Origin: Micrasema longulum
Taxonomy: Eukaryota > Arthropoda > Insecta > Trichoptera > Brachycentridae
DNA length: 64,000 bases
Direction of reading: 5' to 3'
Assembly (NCBI GenBank): GCA_022494885.1
Contig: JAGVSM010003712.1
Span: 62,001 to 126,000, forward strand
In this document: positions 52,287 to 62,690 of the stretch, piece after piece
Layout of the letters: each line of letters opens with the position of its first letter
How positions within the stretch are numbered: position 1 is the first letter of the stretch
Made by a program: the position numbers and the translations under genes
Notes under the pieces: model-generated
The model's input: only the letters and a program-made list of their open reading frames with translations
What the model was told of the DNA's origin: nothing
The model's database searches: none

Positions 52287-52405
52287 TTGATTTATTATAT
52301 TTTAATATTTGTACATTTAATATAATCAATATGATGTGTCTCAAAATAAACAGTTGTCAGAAATTCAAGTTTTTTTTTTGTAACAACTAGCCCCCCCTTT
52401 CCCTA

Positions 52406-53012
52406 CGCTATTTAAATGTACTTTTATAATCAAAATAATTATTATTTTACATTAAAAGTTCTTCAGAGATTGAAATTATCTCATTTGGTTCAAATGTCAT
52501 GATATTTTGGAAATCGCATAATCATCACTAAATCTTGTTTCCTGAACATTTCGTTCAATATGACTCCCGGGGTTTATACTTTAAAGTAATTGATTATATC
52601 AGATTGGGAATAAATACAAAGGGGAGAGATTTAGGAAGAGAATGCAGACGTTTCTTTGGGTGTGATTTGTTCAGAGATACTGTAAAAACATCTTTGATGG
52701 TGGATGGAATATAGTGTCCATTTGGATGGTCGAGCCACATGGACACTTTATGAGGTTAAGAAGAAGGAGGAAGCGTAGATGAGAATTGAGAGGGTGCTTT
52801 GAGAATTAGAACGAAGGGGTAAACCATAAACAGATAAGCGTAGAAAATTTTCTCGAAGGTATATAGGAGCGTTAGGACTATGAAAAGCAAACCAAAGTGA
52901 GAGGGTGTAATGGTATCTCCGCTGTCTAATTCTGAGCTTTTTCAGTTGCTTGAAAAAATAAGGTATGTGGTCATATTTCCTGAAACCAAAATACCTAATA
53001 CTACACCCAAAA
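52406..53012 (-). pseudogene. LINE ORF2 C-terminus
   Basis: From about 53010 the minus strand reads FGFRKYDHIPYFFKQLKKLR, IRQRRYHYTLSLWFAFHSPN and APIYLRENFLRLSVYGLPLR, plus SSFFLTSSVHVARPSKWTLY with a stop. The KLxxxxxLxIxxRRxxH pattern and a final (T)xxxWNxLP-like region fit a Jockey/CR1-like end. 52406-52580 is AT-rich and unassigned. Confidence 0.6.
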
Positions 53013-53640
53013 GCCATTTATGCACCTATCGTACATACTATTACCACACGTTTGCCAGAGAAATCTTATTTCAACAGTTTTCAATCTACTTACATCCTTG
53101 TTTTTCCAATTCCATACTTCGTTTCCATACATAAGAGTCTGCCCCAGGACTCCACTGTAAAATGCTAATTTCATCTCCTGCGATTTATTTTCCAAAGTTA
53201 ATTTTAGCGTACCATTCTCCATGTTTCCGGCACTCACCCTAGTCAAACTACATATTTTATTTACAAGTAAAGCTCCAATTATCCGAATTAATAGGTGCCA
53301 TATTTTATTGCCATTTCAGGTCAAGTTTTCGGTTCGTACATTATGTAAGGACAGCGAAAGAACGGCTAAAAATATTTACGATGCGAATGTTGATGGATGT
53401 ACAAATAGAGAAAGAGCGAGAAAGACATGGCATGAAAAATACAAAAAATACTTGAAGATGGATATGTCAAAAGTCGGAAGAATTGGCGCGCGTGCATGAG
53501 AAGATGTGTGAATACAGAGGAAGCGAGATATGTATACAAAGTGATGTGGCGTTCTATACTCTCTTCCTATCCTTATCGGGAAACGGCGTGATGGTTTGTT
53601 TGCTTGTTGGTTTGTTTGTTTGGTTGTTTTGTTGTTTGTT
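53013..53640 (+). pseudogene. LINE-A with 5' inversion
   Basis: 53018-53246 is minus-strand LINE-A (TRVSAGNMENGTLKLTL, YGNEVWNWKNKDVSRLKTVE, LWQTCGNSMYDRC). After about 80 bp of filler, 53327-53600 is plus-strand (EIRTLCK joined to DSERTAKNIYDANVDGC by an internal deletion, ARKTWH). It ends GATGG then (TTTG)n. The plus part begins just downstream of where the inverted part stops, as expected of twin priming. Confidence 0.75.
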
Positions 53641-54299
53641 TGTTTTTTTTATTTATTTTTATTTAATGCACAAAATACACAATTTTTTCATAGATACAAT
53701 TATATATTTTTTATGTCCCGACTTGTTAAGAAATTCAGTGTTAAGTCGGTACTCTTCGATATATAAATAAAAAATATTTAATAACATATTAAAACAAAAT
53801 ACAAAATAGTCAAAATAATATACAAAATAATCAAAACAATACACAGTTTTGTTGAGTTGATTTTCACAGAACCACAGAAAAAACCATTTATTATTATATA
53901 ACTTATTTAATATGTACATATATGTAGGTGCAAATGAATGAACATTTTCTGTAGATTCCCTATTAAAAAATCACCGCTCTCCACTGCTACATATGTAAAA
54001 GCCATATCGCCGTGAATAAATAAATATGATTCTTAGATATGATTATTGTGGTCCATTTAACAGTTTCACGGTCCACCGATCAAATACATCGGTGGCTCAC
54101 AAAAATACCATTAGGGTTCAGTTCAGAAAAGTTGGTAAGAAGGACCTTTCTTCAGCTGCTGACTGCCCCGACCTGCTAGAGAATCGGGAAGGGGGCTCCG
54201 TGCTCAGTTTGTGCATCTCCTTGACCCCCAAAGAGCGATCAAGATAAACGGCATATTTATTGCGCTGTCCCAAATAAAAATAAAGGGAATATCCTGGAC
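53641..54299. other. Unassigned AT-rich stretch
   Basis: Begins with the G/T-rich LINE-A tail. A less AT-rich patch (54120-54250) has an open frame without known motif. Confidence 0.4.
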
Positions 54300-54545
54300 T
54301 CCATGATAGAATTTAGACGACTATTATTATAATGAAGTTGAAGTTGATTTCATTATATGTACCACCTAGGTTTAGCAGAACCTCTACAATATTTCATTGT
54401 CAAAATTCTCGAACGGTAGCTCAATATAACTCACCTATTTTTAGATTACAGAATACCGGGAATGAATATGCATCATATTTTGATATATTTAGTTTATCTC
54501 TGCCTAACTTAAAAAATAAAGTGCCCAATATATTTTTATAAAAAA
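54300..54545 (+). pseudogene. Jockey-like LINE ORF2 C-terminus
   Basis: The plus strand encodes LKLISLYVPPRFSRTSTIFH, AQYNSPIFRLQNTGNEYASY and FDIFSLSLPNLKNKV, ending in a stop at 54541. VPxRxxRxxxxF...NSPIxRxxxxxN is a Jockey ORF2 end. Confidence 0.65.
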
Positions 54546-54789
54546 AAAGCAAATCAACTTCAGGAGATTGGGTTAGAATAGTTATAATTTGATTGATTAT
54601 TGTATTTTGCAATTGCATAATTACTTTGAAATATGTATGTATTTCAAATTATTTATAATATGTATAGTATTAGTATATAAATACATCATACTCGATTTTT
54701 TTATATTTTTATTTTTAAGCACTCTTTAAACCACATATATGTAAATGGCAGAAATTCCATATATAATTAAATAATGGATACATAACTTA
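54546..54789. other. AT-rich UTR-like stretch
   Basis: Probably the UTR of the LINE before it; nothing else seen. Confidence 0.3.
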
Positions 54790-55399
54790 TGTAGTACCAT
54801 TTTCGTAATGTTATACCTCAAGGGCGCTTTACAAAGTATTTCTATAGATAAATAAATTTATTTGAAGCTTTTGTAATTTCATTAAAACAATTTATTTCGT
54901 TCATCACATGCTACGGATTTATTCAAATAGTTTATAGAACAAGTGGGTTTTAAGTTTTTTCCGAAACATCACTTCAATCTCACAGCCTCGAACCTCTGCT
55001 GGGAGAGCATTCCATACCATAGGGCCTGCGACCGCAAATGCGCGTTTACCGAACTTAGTGCGCTGTTTGCGTAGAGGTATAATAACATTTTCTCTCACCG
55101 TGGACGTAGCTCATCTAAGCGTAAGACGCCTGACAGCTAGTTTATCTGGAATGCATAGTTCCCTTAGATATTCCGGAGCAGAGTTGTGCAGTGATTTATA
55201 CATAAGCCAACAGAGTTTGTATTCCATCCTCTTTGGAAAACGTAGCCAGTGTAATTTCTGAAGTAGTGGAGTGATATGACTGAACTTAGAGATTCCGAAA
55301 ATAAGTCTCACTGCAGCATTTAATACAGACTGAAGGCGAGTCATTTTATTCATTGGTAGACCTGGATAGATACGATTACAATAATCGAGCTTATATTAT
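54790..55399 (-). pseudogene. LINE-B 3' end
   Basis: The minus strand reads MNKMTRLQSVLNAAVRLIFG, ISKFSHITPLLQKLHWLRFP, KRMEYKLCWLMYKSLHNSAP and EYLRELCIPDKLAVRR (55111-55353), then after a frameshift KRTKFGKRAFAVAGPMVWNA. The UTR and tail 'gcgcccttgaggtataac' follow to 54790. Upstream is fused to another LINE tail at about 55400. Confidence 0.85.
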
Positions 55400-55605
55400 T
55401 ATAATTCTTATTCTTAGTGATGGAGATCAGTGCTATGTAAGCTCCTTACGTCACTGCGACCCGTGAAGATCTATTGTGACGAGTGAGTAGTTCTTGTTAA
55501 TAGTTTGCACCCTCCAAGCCCAGATTTATAAAGTGCCTGGGAGACTGAGTGGAAGGCGAGAGCTTACATTTTGCTAAATTTGCAAAAAGAAAACACTCTT
55601 CAAGG
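55400..55605 (-). repeat. 3' UTR of zinc-knuckle LINE
   Basis: The minus strand 'ctctcgccttccactcagtc', 'gggtcgcagtgacgtaagg' and a (GAATAA)n end match 18660-18845. No coding part. Confidence 0.65.
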
Positions 55606-55944
55606 GTTCTCCTGGACAAAGAATGAATTAATCAATTATTACTCTATTATCTACTCATTTTAATACAATTAAACAGTATTTTTTGTTCGATAATGAGTTT
55701 TGTCGTTAATGTTATATACAATTCTTCACCTTGTATTTTTATTTATTTTTTATAAGTAAATTACGCAATTTTTTTCACACTCCCAGGAGTTACATCAAAC
55801 TCATTTTGGGACAGAAAAATATTTATATAAACGTATGGTTATAGTATAGTATCAAGTAATAATATGTACAAAAAACCAAAATAACATAGCAAGGTAAGTA
55901 CATAATGTAATGAAATTAAAACAAAACATAATAATAAACTTAAC
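55606..55944. other. Unassigned AT-rich stretch
   Basis: No feature recognised. Confidence 0.4.
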
Positions 55945-56350
55945 ATATTACAACAGAGATGAAGAACATTTAAGAGAAGGCAATATAGAAGTCCAGGCAT
56001 CTACAGGGCTTATGACCTGTCAATGGCTGGTTTAAGTAGCCACTTTACACACTGTGTAACATTCACCATTCTGCCCAAATTTGAACATCTATATTCTTTC
56101 AATTCTTTCATCTGTTGATTTTTGTGAAGTTAAAGAGCTGAAACCTTTATTTATGCGGGTGAGATTCATCTAATTGAATTATTTCACCTACATACTAGGC
56201 AACGCCTGAAAATATTATTTTTTCAATTTCTATACTTCTTCATGGACCAGGTAATTTATCAACATATTTGTAATATGTTAATATAAACAGCTCCCTAGGT
56301 AGTTGAATCCAGTCCTTGTCTACAAAAATTTGGACAAAATCAAAATATTG
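55945..56350 (+). repeat. FB subtype b, longest continuous unit
   Basis: Runs 'acaacagagatgaagaac', 'gtccaggcatctacaggg', 'cacactgtgtaacattcacc', 'tgtgaagttaaagagctg' and 'ctaggcaacgcctgaaa' to 'catggaccaggtaattta'. It then runs in reverse (tttgtaatatgttaatataa, ctccctaggtagttgaatcc, tctacaaaaatttggac). It defines the order of blocks in the family. Confidence 0.75.
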
Positions 56351-56739
56351 TTGATAATAATAAACTTTTACATATATGTAATAAAAAATATTTGAGGTAA
56401 AACAAAAAATTTTCTCTCCAATTTCTTATGATTTTTTGTTATAGTTTACGTTTTGGGGCCTCGTGGTTTTTGTTTTCTTACACAAAAATCACAAATTTGT
56501 TTTATCTATATAATTATGGTTTATTTTATTGCGTTTGAGTTTGAGTATAAGGCCTCAGAAAACACAACGATTATTAAATAGTTTGTCTCTCTCTAGTTCT
56601 CGCCTCAGCAATGGGAGTAAAAGTGACGAGTAATCGGCTCAACTAATTTCGACCAGCCCATTTCACCCAATTGACGAAGGTCCAAACTTCATCCTAAGGG
56701 CTACGTGCTTTTTGTATCATAAATGGCTTCGGTATCATT
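56351..56739. other. Unassigned stretch
   Basis: No feature recognised. Confidence 0.4.
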
Positions 56740-57639
56740 TGAACGTAGTTATGCACAAAGCAGTCAGTCCACAATTTGTAAAAAAATAGATTGGTATTAT
56801 CGGATGCCGTGAGGTCAACTCTATGTTTCGTTAAAAACAGCCAGGCCGCTTTCATGCAAAACAATCAAATAATCACTTTCTAAAAATAGTGTTGATCTAA
56901 AAAAAAAGAGTTTTTTTTTTATTTGCAGACAACACCCACAGCGCTAGGAAAATCTTAGCTTAGCGATTAGTAAATAGATTAGTATTCCAATTTTATAAAT
57001 TTATAATTCAAAATTAACCGTAATAAAAAAAATGTTTTAATCTCAGAGTAATAATGCGTAACCTAGAGAGAAGCCCTATCACTATGATTTATAGAACGCA
57101 AGCGATGTTGGTTTGTTGGCTAGCAAACAATTGGTGGCCATTTCGTTTTATTTGACAACATAAACATAACGGTTCGATCGGATGCTTTTGTGGCTGTGCT
57201 TGGCTTTGTTTGTAAATAACTTGGACATTTACGTTAAAATAAATAAAAATCGAATATGGTTAATTGCAGTATGTTTGGTTGCAGCAGTAGGAGCGTCAAA
57301 GGTGTTTAAGGAGTTATTTTTTTACAGGTAATTGATTTCAAATATTTTACCATGATTTACATTGACTTTTGGCATTTATTGTCCCGACACGTTTATTGTG
57401 TGGCTTAAAAACTTTCCTTATATCAACATATTTACTTCAGATACTATTTTTCTCAATTTAGGAGATAAATTTGTGAATTAAAGAATATTTACTGTTGATA
57501 ATGACAGTTGATTACGGGCAATATGTCGGGGCGGCACTAGGCATCCATATAAAGTTTGAGTTTTTATCGAGTAGAGGTCGATTCAAATTTTACTTGAAAA
57601 TAGCGATGTTAACCTTGAAATCGCATCTAAAATGACGTG

Positions 57640-57995
57640 TCCAAATTTCTCGCTTTGATGCGCTCACTAGCTGCAAGACTTATTTCGATCTAACTCCCAT
57701 TTTGAAAAATGAGTTTAAAATAAAAATGTATTTTAATATCGTTCAAGCACTAAACTTCATTTTCAAATAAAAACCTAATGTAAATAGGGGCTAGATTACT
57801 TACTGTCCATGCGCTCTGTAGCTGCAAGACGTGCTGTAATCTAGCTTCTATCTGTTATAATTGAAATATATCACAATTGGAAACGAGGAACTAGAATCCC
57901 AATCGTTAATGTGCTTTGTAGCTATTGTTTATTGTACAGCGCCCTTGAGGTGATTTTCACAAAAATGGCGCTTTATAAATTATCCAACTATAATA
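57640..57995 (+). repeat. Q28 repeat, copy 3
   Basis: Motifs at about 57656, 57803 and a truncated one at 57903; 3' end 'gcgcccttgaggtgatttt', 'atggcgctttataaattatc'. It lies inside the TIR-33 element and is therefore younger than it. Confidence 0.7.
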
Positions 57996-58196
57996 GCCAC
58001 CAGCATCAGAATTTTACTAAGCTACTGCTACTACTACTACTACTACTACTGTTACTATTTTTTTATTTTACTTTTTTAGTTTTCAGCAAAATGCATATCT
58101 CAGGTTGTGTAGTCAGCTAGACTTTAAATATCATTAAAACTGGTAAAATATATAATCAAATTCAGTATTGTATTATATAAAAAAAGTATGCATTTA

Positions 58197-58671
58197 TTTT
58201 GTATGCAGACAATTGGTAGAATTCCATATTTAATTTGGTAATGTATCCAAAATAAAACAAGTTTATTGGATTTTTTTTTTAAAATATTTTTTTTTTATTA
58301 TTTTTTTTTGTTTTCTTACAATAAACATAATAATAAAACAGTGCATTAAAAAAATAAAGCATAATTACGCATCAACGAAATAAACATTATTAGAAAAATA
58401 GTAAACAAAAAATCCCACAAAGGCATGGCCTGTTCGTGGGTATACGAGAAAATGTCAATGAATTTTTGCTCCTACAATAAACAATTGACAGTTATAATAT
58501 CATTCTATTTTTTTTTTATAAAATATACAAAGGGTATATTGTATTAGTTTGTTTGAAAATGTCCTTACAAGATGAAACGCGTCACAATATACCCTTTGTA
58601 TATTTTATAAAAAATAAAGTAGAATTATAATCCAATAAACTTGTTTTATTTTGGATACATTACCAAATTAA
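58197..58671. mobile_element. Fold-back, possibly Penelope-like insert
   Basis: Inverted repeats of about 42 bp at 58233-58275 and 58630-58671 (ttggtaatgtatccaaaata, aacaagtttattgg orientation) enclose a second hairpin (atacaaagggtatattgt / acaatataccctttgtat). AGTATGCATT occurs on both sides (58187-58196, 58672-58681). 'agatgaaacgcgtc' near 58570 resembles the pLTR signature of Penelope elements. No coding remains. Confidence 0.5.
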
Positions 58672-58808
58672 AGTATGCATTGTTCATCATTTGTCAAAGT
58701 AAAACGAAAATTCAAACGGTTGTGTAGATTTGATCATTTTTCACAAAAGTGCTATTATCTTAGTTTCACTTTTCTATGGCTGGCTGCTTTCTGCAATAAC
58801 TACGTTCA

Positions 58809-59029
58809 TTTTGTAATGGTAGGGAATATTCGAGAATCCTAATTCGTAAGCTCGTATTAACCCGAATCAAACTAAATGGGCGTAATTATGCGTTTTCGTA
58901 AATGGTGATAAAATAATGAAGAGTAGCATCATTCACAGGAAAATAATTTATAAGTATAAATACGTGACAGATGTTTTGCCTTTTTAAAGCACTGTTGGCT
59001 TTAAGTACCGTTTAGGGCCTTTTATTATT
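58809..59029. other. Unassigned stretch
   Basis: No feature recognised. Confidence 0.3.
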
Positions 59030-59130
59030 ACTACTGCCACTATCGCTCCATTTCCCTGTAGGGGTAGGCAAAGAGGATGGACCACCACATACTTCTATCC
59101 TGGCATACATTCCTAATTCCTAGAATCTTC
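59030..59130 (-). pseudogene. LINE-A terminal scrap
   Basis: The minus strand ends with 'ctttgcctacccctacaggg' and 'aaatggagcgatagtgg' before (TAG/TAA)n. Same subfamily as 15570-15971. Confidence 0.6.
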
Positions 59131-59229
59131 CACATTCATAATAATATTTGTCTATTTCTGTGAAAAATCACCTCAACTTTACAAATTTATATGAAAACTT
59201 ACATATTTATATATTTTTTATCTGTATGT

Positions 59230-59745
59230 TATTAACAGTGTTGTAATGCTTTATCTGTTTAGTTTTTAATTGTTTACTTTTTGGCACGAACACTTAACAA
59301 ATTTACTATTATGCTCAATGTTTGTTTTTGTAAATTTATTGATAATTTTAAGGTGCCAGAATTTCACTCGTCCATGCACTTTGTAGCTGCAAGACGATAA
59401 GTAATCTAGCTTCAATAGGTAAATGTTATCAACTATCAAATATCCAAATTTAGTAAATGAGGTCTAGAATTCCAACCGTCCATGCGCTCAGTAGCTGCAA
59501 GACTTGTTGTAATCTAACTTCTATTTTTATAAATTTGTTTTCTATTTTTTTTTTTTAATATCACTAAATCTCTAAACTTTATTGTCAAATAAAAAATTAA
59601 AAAAATTAAATAGGGGCTAGATTTCTTATTGTCTATGCGCTCTGTAGCTGCAAGACGTGGTGGGATATTTATTTATTGTACAGCGCCCTTGAGGCGATTT
59701 TCACAAAAACGGCGCTATAGAAATTATCCAAATATATATATATTT
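59230..59745 (+). repeat. Q28 repeat, copy 4
   Basis: Motifs at about 59369, 59477 and 59631. The third is followed directly by the 3' end (tgggatatttatttattgt, gcgcccttgaggcgatttt), so one motif and its spacer are deleted relative to the four-motif copies. The upstream 'ggcacgaacacttaacaaat' is shared with 60605-60630. Confidence 0.7.
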
Positions 59746-59774
59746 TTCCTGATTTATAATTGAATAAATGATAA

Positions 59775-60010
59775 ACTAAAGAAGCGAGATTTTAGTTGAG
59801 ATCTGAACTGACTGGTAATGGCGAAGATTCGCAAGTGTGAAGGCGATTGGTTCCAGGCAGAGGAGCTGATATCCGAACCTAGAAGTTGGGCAGCGCCGGA
59901 ATCCGACAAGTTTTCCTAAGCCTGAATCAAATGCTGACCTAAGAGTAGATTTTCTTTGACATTTGTTTTCCCGAAAACATCCGATCCAGATCCGACAGGT
60001 ATCTTGGAGC
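59775..60010 (-). pseudogene. LINE-C ORF2 C-terminus
   Basis: The minus strand encodes DTCRIWIGCFRENKCQRKST, LRSAFDSGLGKLVGFRRCPT, SRFGYQLLCLEPIA and HYQSVQISTKISLL with a stop. Same family as 14616-14850. Confidence 0.7.
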
Positions 60011-60420
60011 CATTCATTCATCTTGTCATACATGCCTTTCGGTTCTGCCTGCTTTTGACATGACCAGACTCAAGATTTTGGTATATCTGATCATGCCACG
60101 TCTTCCTTGGTCGTCCTTGTTGCACGTTACCATTCATTCGAGCCATATATGTACATATATCTGCTTTACCATTCTTTCGTTCTACATGACCAAACCATCT
60201 CAGAGACCCTTTCTTAATCTCATAAATTATACCTGACTCAGATTTTCACTCATCTCAGAGACCCTTTCTTAATCTCATAAATTATACCTGACTTAGATTT
60301 TCACTCTCGCCTGATTTCATCATTCGTAACCCTGCCATAAATTAATTTCAAACACATTCGTCTAAGATATCGCATTTTGACCGCGTTGACTCGGCTTTCA
60401 TCCTTCCTCTGCCAGATATG
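60011..60420 (-). pseudogene. LINE-A fragment with internal tandem duplication
   Basis: From 60420 the minus strand holds MRYLRRMCLKLIYGRVTNDE, IRRESESESGIIYEIKKGSL, RWFGHVERMK, then NGNVQQGRPRKTWHDQIYQN and SGHVKSRQNRKACMT. A 55-bp unit is tandemly repeated (60196-60250 and 60251-60305), re-encoding ESGIIYEIKKGSLR. Confidence 0.75.
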
Positions 60421-60584
60421 ATTTTACTAAAAACTTTTTTAGAATTTGCAGAAAAAAAATGTTGTGTAAGTATATATGTGCACATTTTATTAATTATAAT
60501 CGTTATTATTATTGTTACTGCTATGGATAACATATACAGCGCCATTTCCGTAATATATACCTCAAAGGCATTCTATATTTATTT
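60421..60584 (-). repeat. LINE-B-type tail scrap
   Basis: The minus strand 'tgcctttgaggtatatatta', 'cggaaatggcgctgtatatg' at 60525-60572. The rest is AT-rich. Confidence 0.5.
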
Positions 60585-61172
60585 ATTTAGTTTTTTATTG
60601 CTTAGTTCTTGGCATGAACACTTGACAAACTTACTACTATGCTCTATTTTTTATAAATTTATTGATATCATTCTAACTTTGCTGGAATTCCACTCGTCCA
60701 TGCGCTTTGTACCTGCACGATGATTGGTTATCTAGCTTTCATATACCAACTTATAAATACCTAAATTTTATAAATGGGGTCTACAATTCCAATCGTCTAT
60801 GCGCTTAGTAGCTGCAAGACGTGTTGTAATCTTACTCCTTTTTATTATTCATATTATTTTATTTTATTTTTTTAGTATCATTAATACACTAAATTTATTT
60901 GTCAATTTTTAAAATGTGTAAATGGGGGCTAAATTTCTAACTGTCTATGCGCTCTGTAGCTGCAAGACGTCCTGTAATCTAGCTCCTATCTGTTATAATT
61001 TTTTATTGATCTTAATTGAAAACGAGGAACTAGAATCCCAAACGTCCATGCGCTCTGTAGCTGCAAGACGTACTGGGATATTTATTAATTGTACAGCGCC
61101 CTTGAGGTGATTTTCACAAAAATGGCGCTATATAAATTATCCAACTATATATATATATATATATATATTTAA
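60585..61172 (+). repeat. Q28 repeat, copy 5 (reference copy)
   Basis: Four motifs at about 60694-60720, 60794-60821, 60941-60970 and 61042-61070. The 3' end is 'gtacagcgcccttgaggtg', 'aatggcgctatataaattat' and (TA)n (61148-61172). The cleanest copy of the family. Spacers are conserved between copies, so the motif multiplication predates dispersal. Confidence 0.8.
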
Positions 61173-62070
61173 ACATAATTTAAATATTAATAAAACAATT
61201 TCTTTTGTCACTACATTCTACGGATTTATTAAAATAATTTATAATTATTCCAGATCGAAAATCATGGAAGCCCGCCACGTAGCTTGTTCGCTACTTCTTG
61301 ACAAAACACCAGACCGCATAAATGCTCCAGGGCCTCAATTATGAATGCTATCTTCATCTGTACATATCGTACTATCGTCGTATCGTACACACTTCTGTAC
61401 TATCTGTATCTACCTCGGTATGTTCTACCTACTTGTCATCTTGACATCATATGATCGAATCTATCCAATAAATGACCCCAAAAATTTAGTCCGAGTTCCT
61501 TACGTCATTCAAATTTAAAATAGTTCCCAATTAATTAATAGGCTTCTGTGATAAAAAGTGCCCACTTTAAAGCGATTTTAATCTCCAATACATCCCAATT
61601 CAAGCCAAAAATGCTCTCTTGAACATGATTTTTCATGACTTTTAATAATTGCCAAAACGATATGCTTAACGATCGTCTGCATTTATCTACCTATTGATTA
61701 CAAAGCCGGCTTCTTTAACGTCTCGATAGGTACACTCAGAAAGATAGTAAAACAGATGTAAAAAATATAATAACTATTTTTTTTAGTATAAACCTTTTTT
61801 ACGCCTATATACTCTTATGTGTAATTAGGGCAGAAAATAGCTACATTATTTTTTGCATCTAGGCGTTCGTTTTCTAAACTGACAGTTTTATCGGAATTTA
61901 ATTCGACTTCTAAATTAACTCATTTCTCTTTCATATTTTTAACAGGCTTTTAAGAAAAAAAGTGTCAACCTCAGAATGATTAAAAATTGAAATAAATCGT
62001 AATTAATGGAAAAATTGTTCTGTGGCATGTGTAAGTATGTGTATCGAGGGGTACTAGACCGATGGGTACA
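61173..62070. other. Unassigned 0.9-kb stretch
   Basis: No motif-bearing frame and no repeat match inside the window; candidate unique DNA. Confidence 0.4.
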
Positions 62071-62071
62071 G

Positions 62072-62322
62072 ACCGATGTACTTACATCAAAACTTGATGG
62101 TGGGAGGGGTCGGTAGTGTATCATCGTAATCAGTCGGCAGAGTTTTATCTTTAACTATGCCGTCAAACTGAAGGTATGTGCGTAGATATGTAAACCGTGA
62201 CGTTCGCTTCCTCTTATTTCATATCGATGTACCTACCCAAAACTTGAAGGTGGGGGTCGGTAGTGTATCTTTGTAATCGCTCGAGAGAATTTATCTTTAT
62301 CTATACCGTCATGGTGAAGGAA
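62072..62322 (+). repeat. Diverged tandem duplication, period about 150 bp
   Basis: 62072-62174 and 62223-62320 share 'cgatgtac', 'aaaacttgatggtggg'/'aaaacttgaaggtggg', 'gggtcggtagtgtatc' and 'tttatcttta...taccgtca'. The nature of the unit is unknown. Confidence 0.65.
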
Positions 62323-62339
62323 TGACGTCCTTTCTTCCC

Positions 62340-62465
62340 ATCATAATCGAGTCCCAGCTACCGTATTCACCGGACTTGGCCCCTTGAAACTTTTACCAGT
62401 TCTTAAAGACGAAGACGACCGTCAAAAGACAACGTTTGGCCACCATAGAGAAGATAATGTACATC
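62340..62465 (+). pseudogene. mariner transposase scrap
   Basis: The plus strand reads ESQLPYSPDLAP, a stop, NFYQFLKTKTTVKRQRLATI and EKI. YSPDLAPxDFxLFxxLK is the third-Asp region of mariner transposases. The catalytic D position is lost at the stop/N. Confidence 0.7.
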
Positions 62466-62690
62466 TTGAGTGGTTTATGCTATGTATATGTGCCACATGT
62501 AATGTATATGTTTGTGTATGTTTTATATGTGCGTTCATGTGTGTGCGTGGATGGCTCGGAGTGTACATTCGGTATTTTTATTTATTTTAATTTATTACCT
62601 CCATGGAAAACGCAAATGTCAACAATTATCCTTTTCTCACTTAAAATTCTTATTTTTTTTTTTTTTGGTCACATTTAATGTTTATATCTT
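62466..62690. other. Unassigned stretch
   Basis: G/T-rich patch (atgtatatgtttgtgtatg) without recognised function. Confidence 0.3.

Larger units (their letters stand above)
50542..52403 (+). mobile_element. Deleted pogo relative with nested insertions
   Basis: The left end GGGGAAGGCGGGGCTAGTTG (50542) and right end (reverse complement GGGAAAGGGGGGGCTAGTTG) are flanked by TA (50540-50541, 52404-52405). 50542-51255 aligns with 46445-47203 of the intact element and 51973-52403 with 48812-49122. The transposase interior (about 1.6 kb in the intact copy) is gone, its place taken by a LINE-B copy (51256-51972). An FB fragment interrupts the right arm (52179-52286). It could be mobilised only in trans. 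Confidence 0.85.
56740..58808 (+). mobile_element. TIR-33 DNA element with nested insertions
   Basis: The left end TGAACGTAGTTATGC (56740) and right end ...GCAATAACTACGTTCA (58808) are inverted repeats over about 33 bp. The interior shares 'aacagccaggccgctttcat' and 'acaacacccacagcgct' with 45097-45468. The middle is enlarged by a Q28 copy (57640-57990) and a fold-back insert (58197-58671). No transposase and no clear target duplication were found, so the superfamily is unknown. Confidence 0.7.

Noticed and set aside
60694..61070. Regularly spaced 28-bp repeats resembling a CRISPR array
   Set aside because: Spacing is uneven, spacers are shared between dispersed copies, and the genomic context is eukaryotic.
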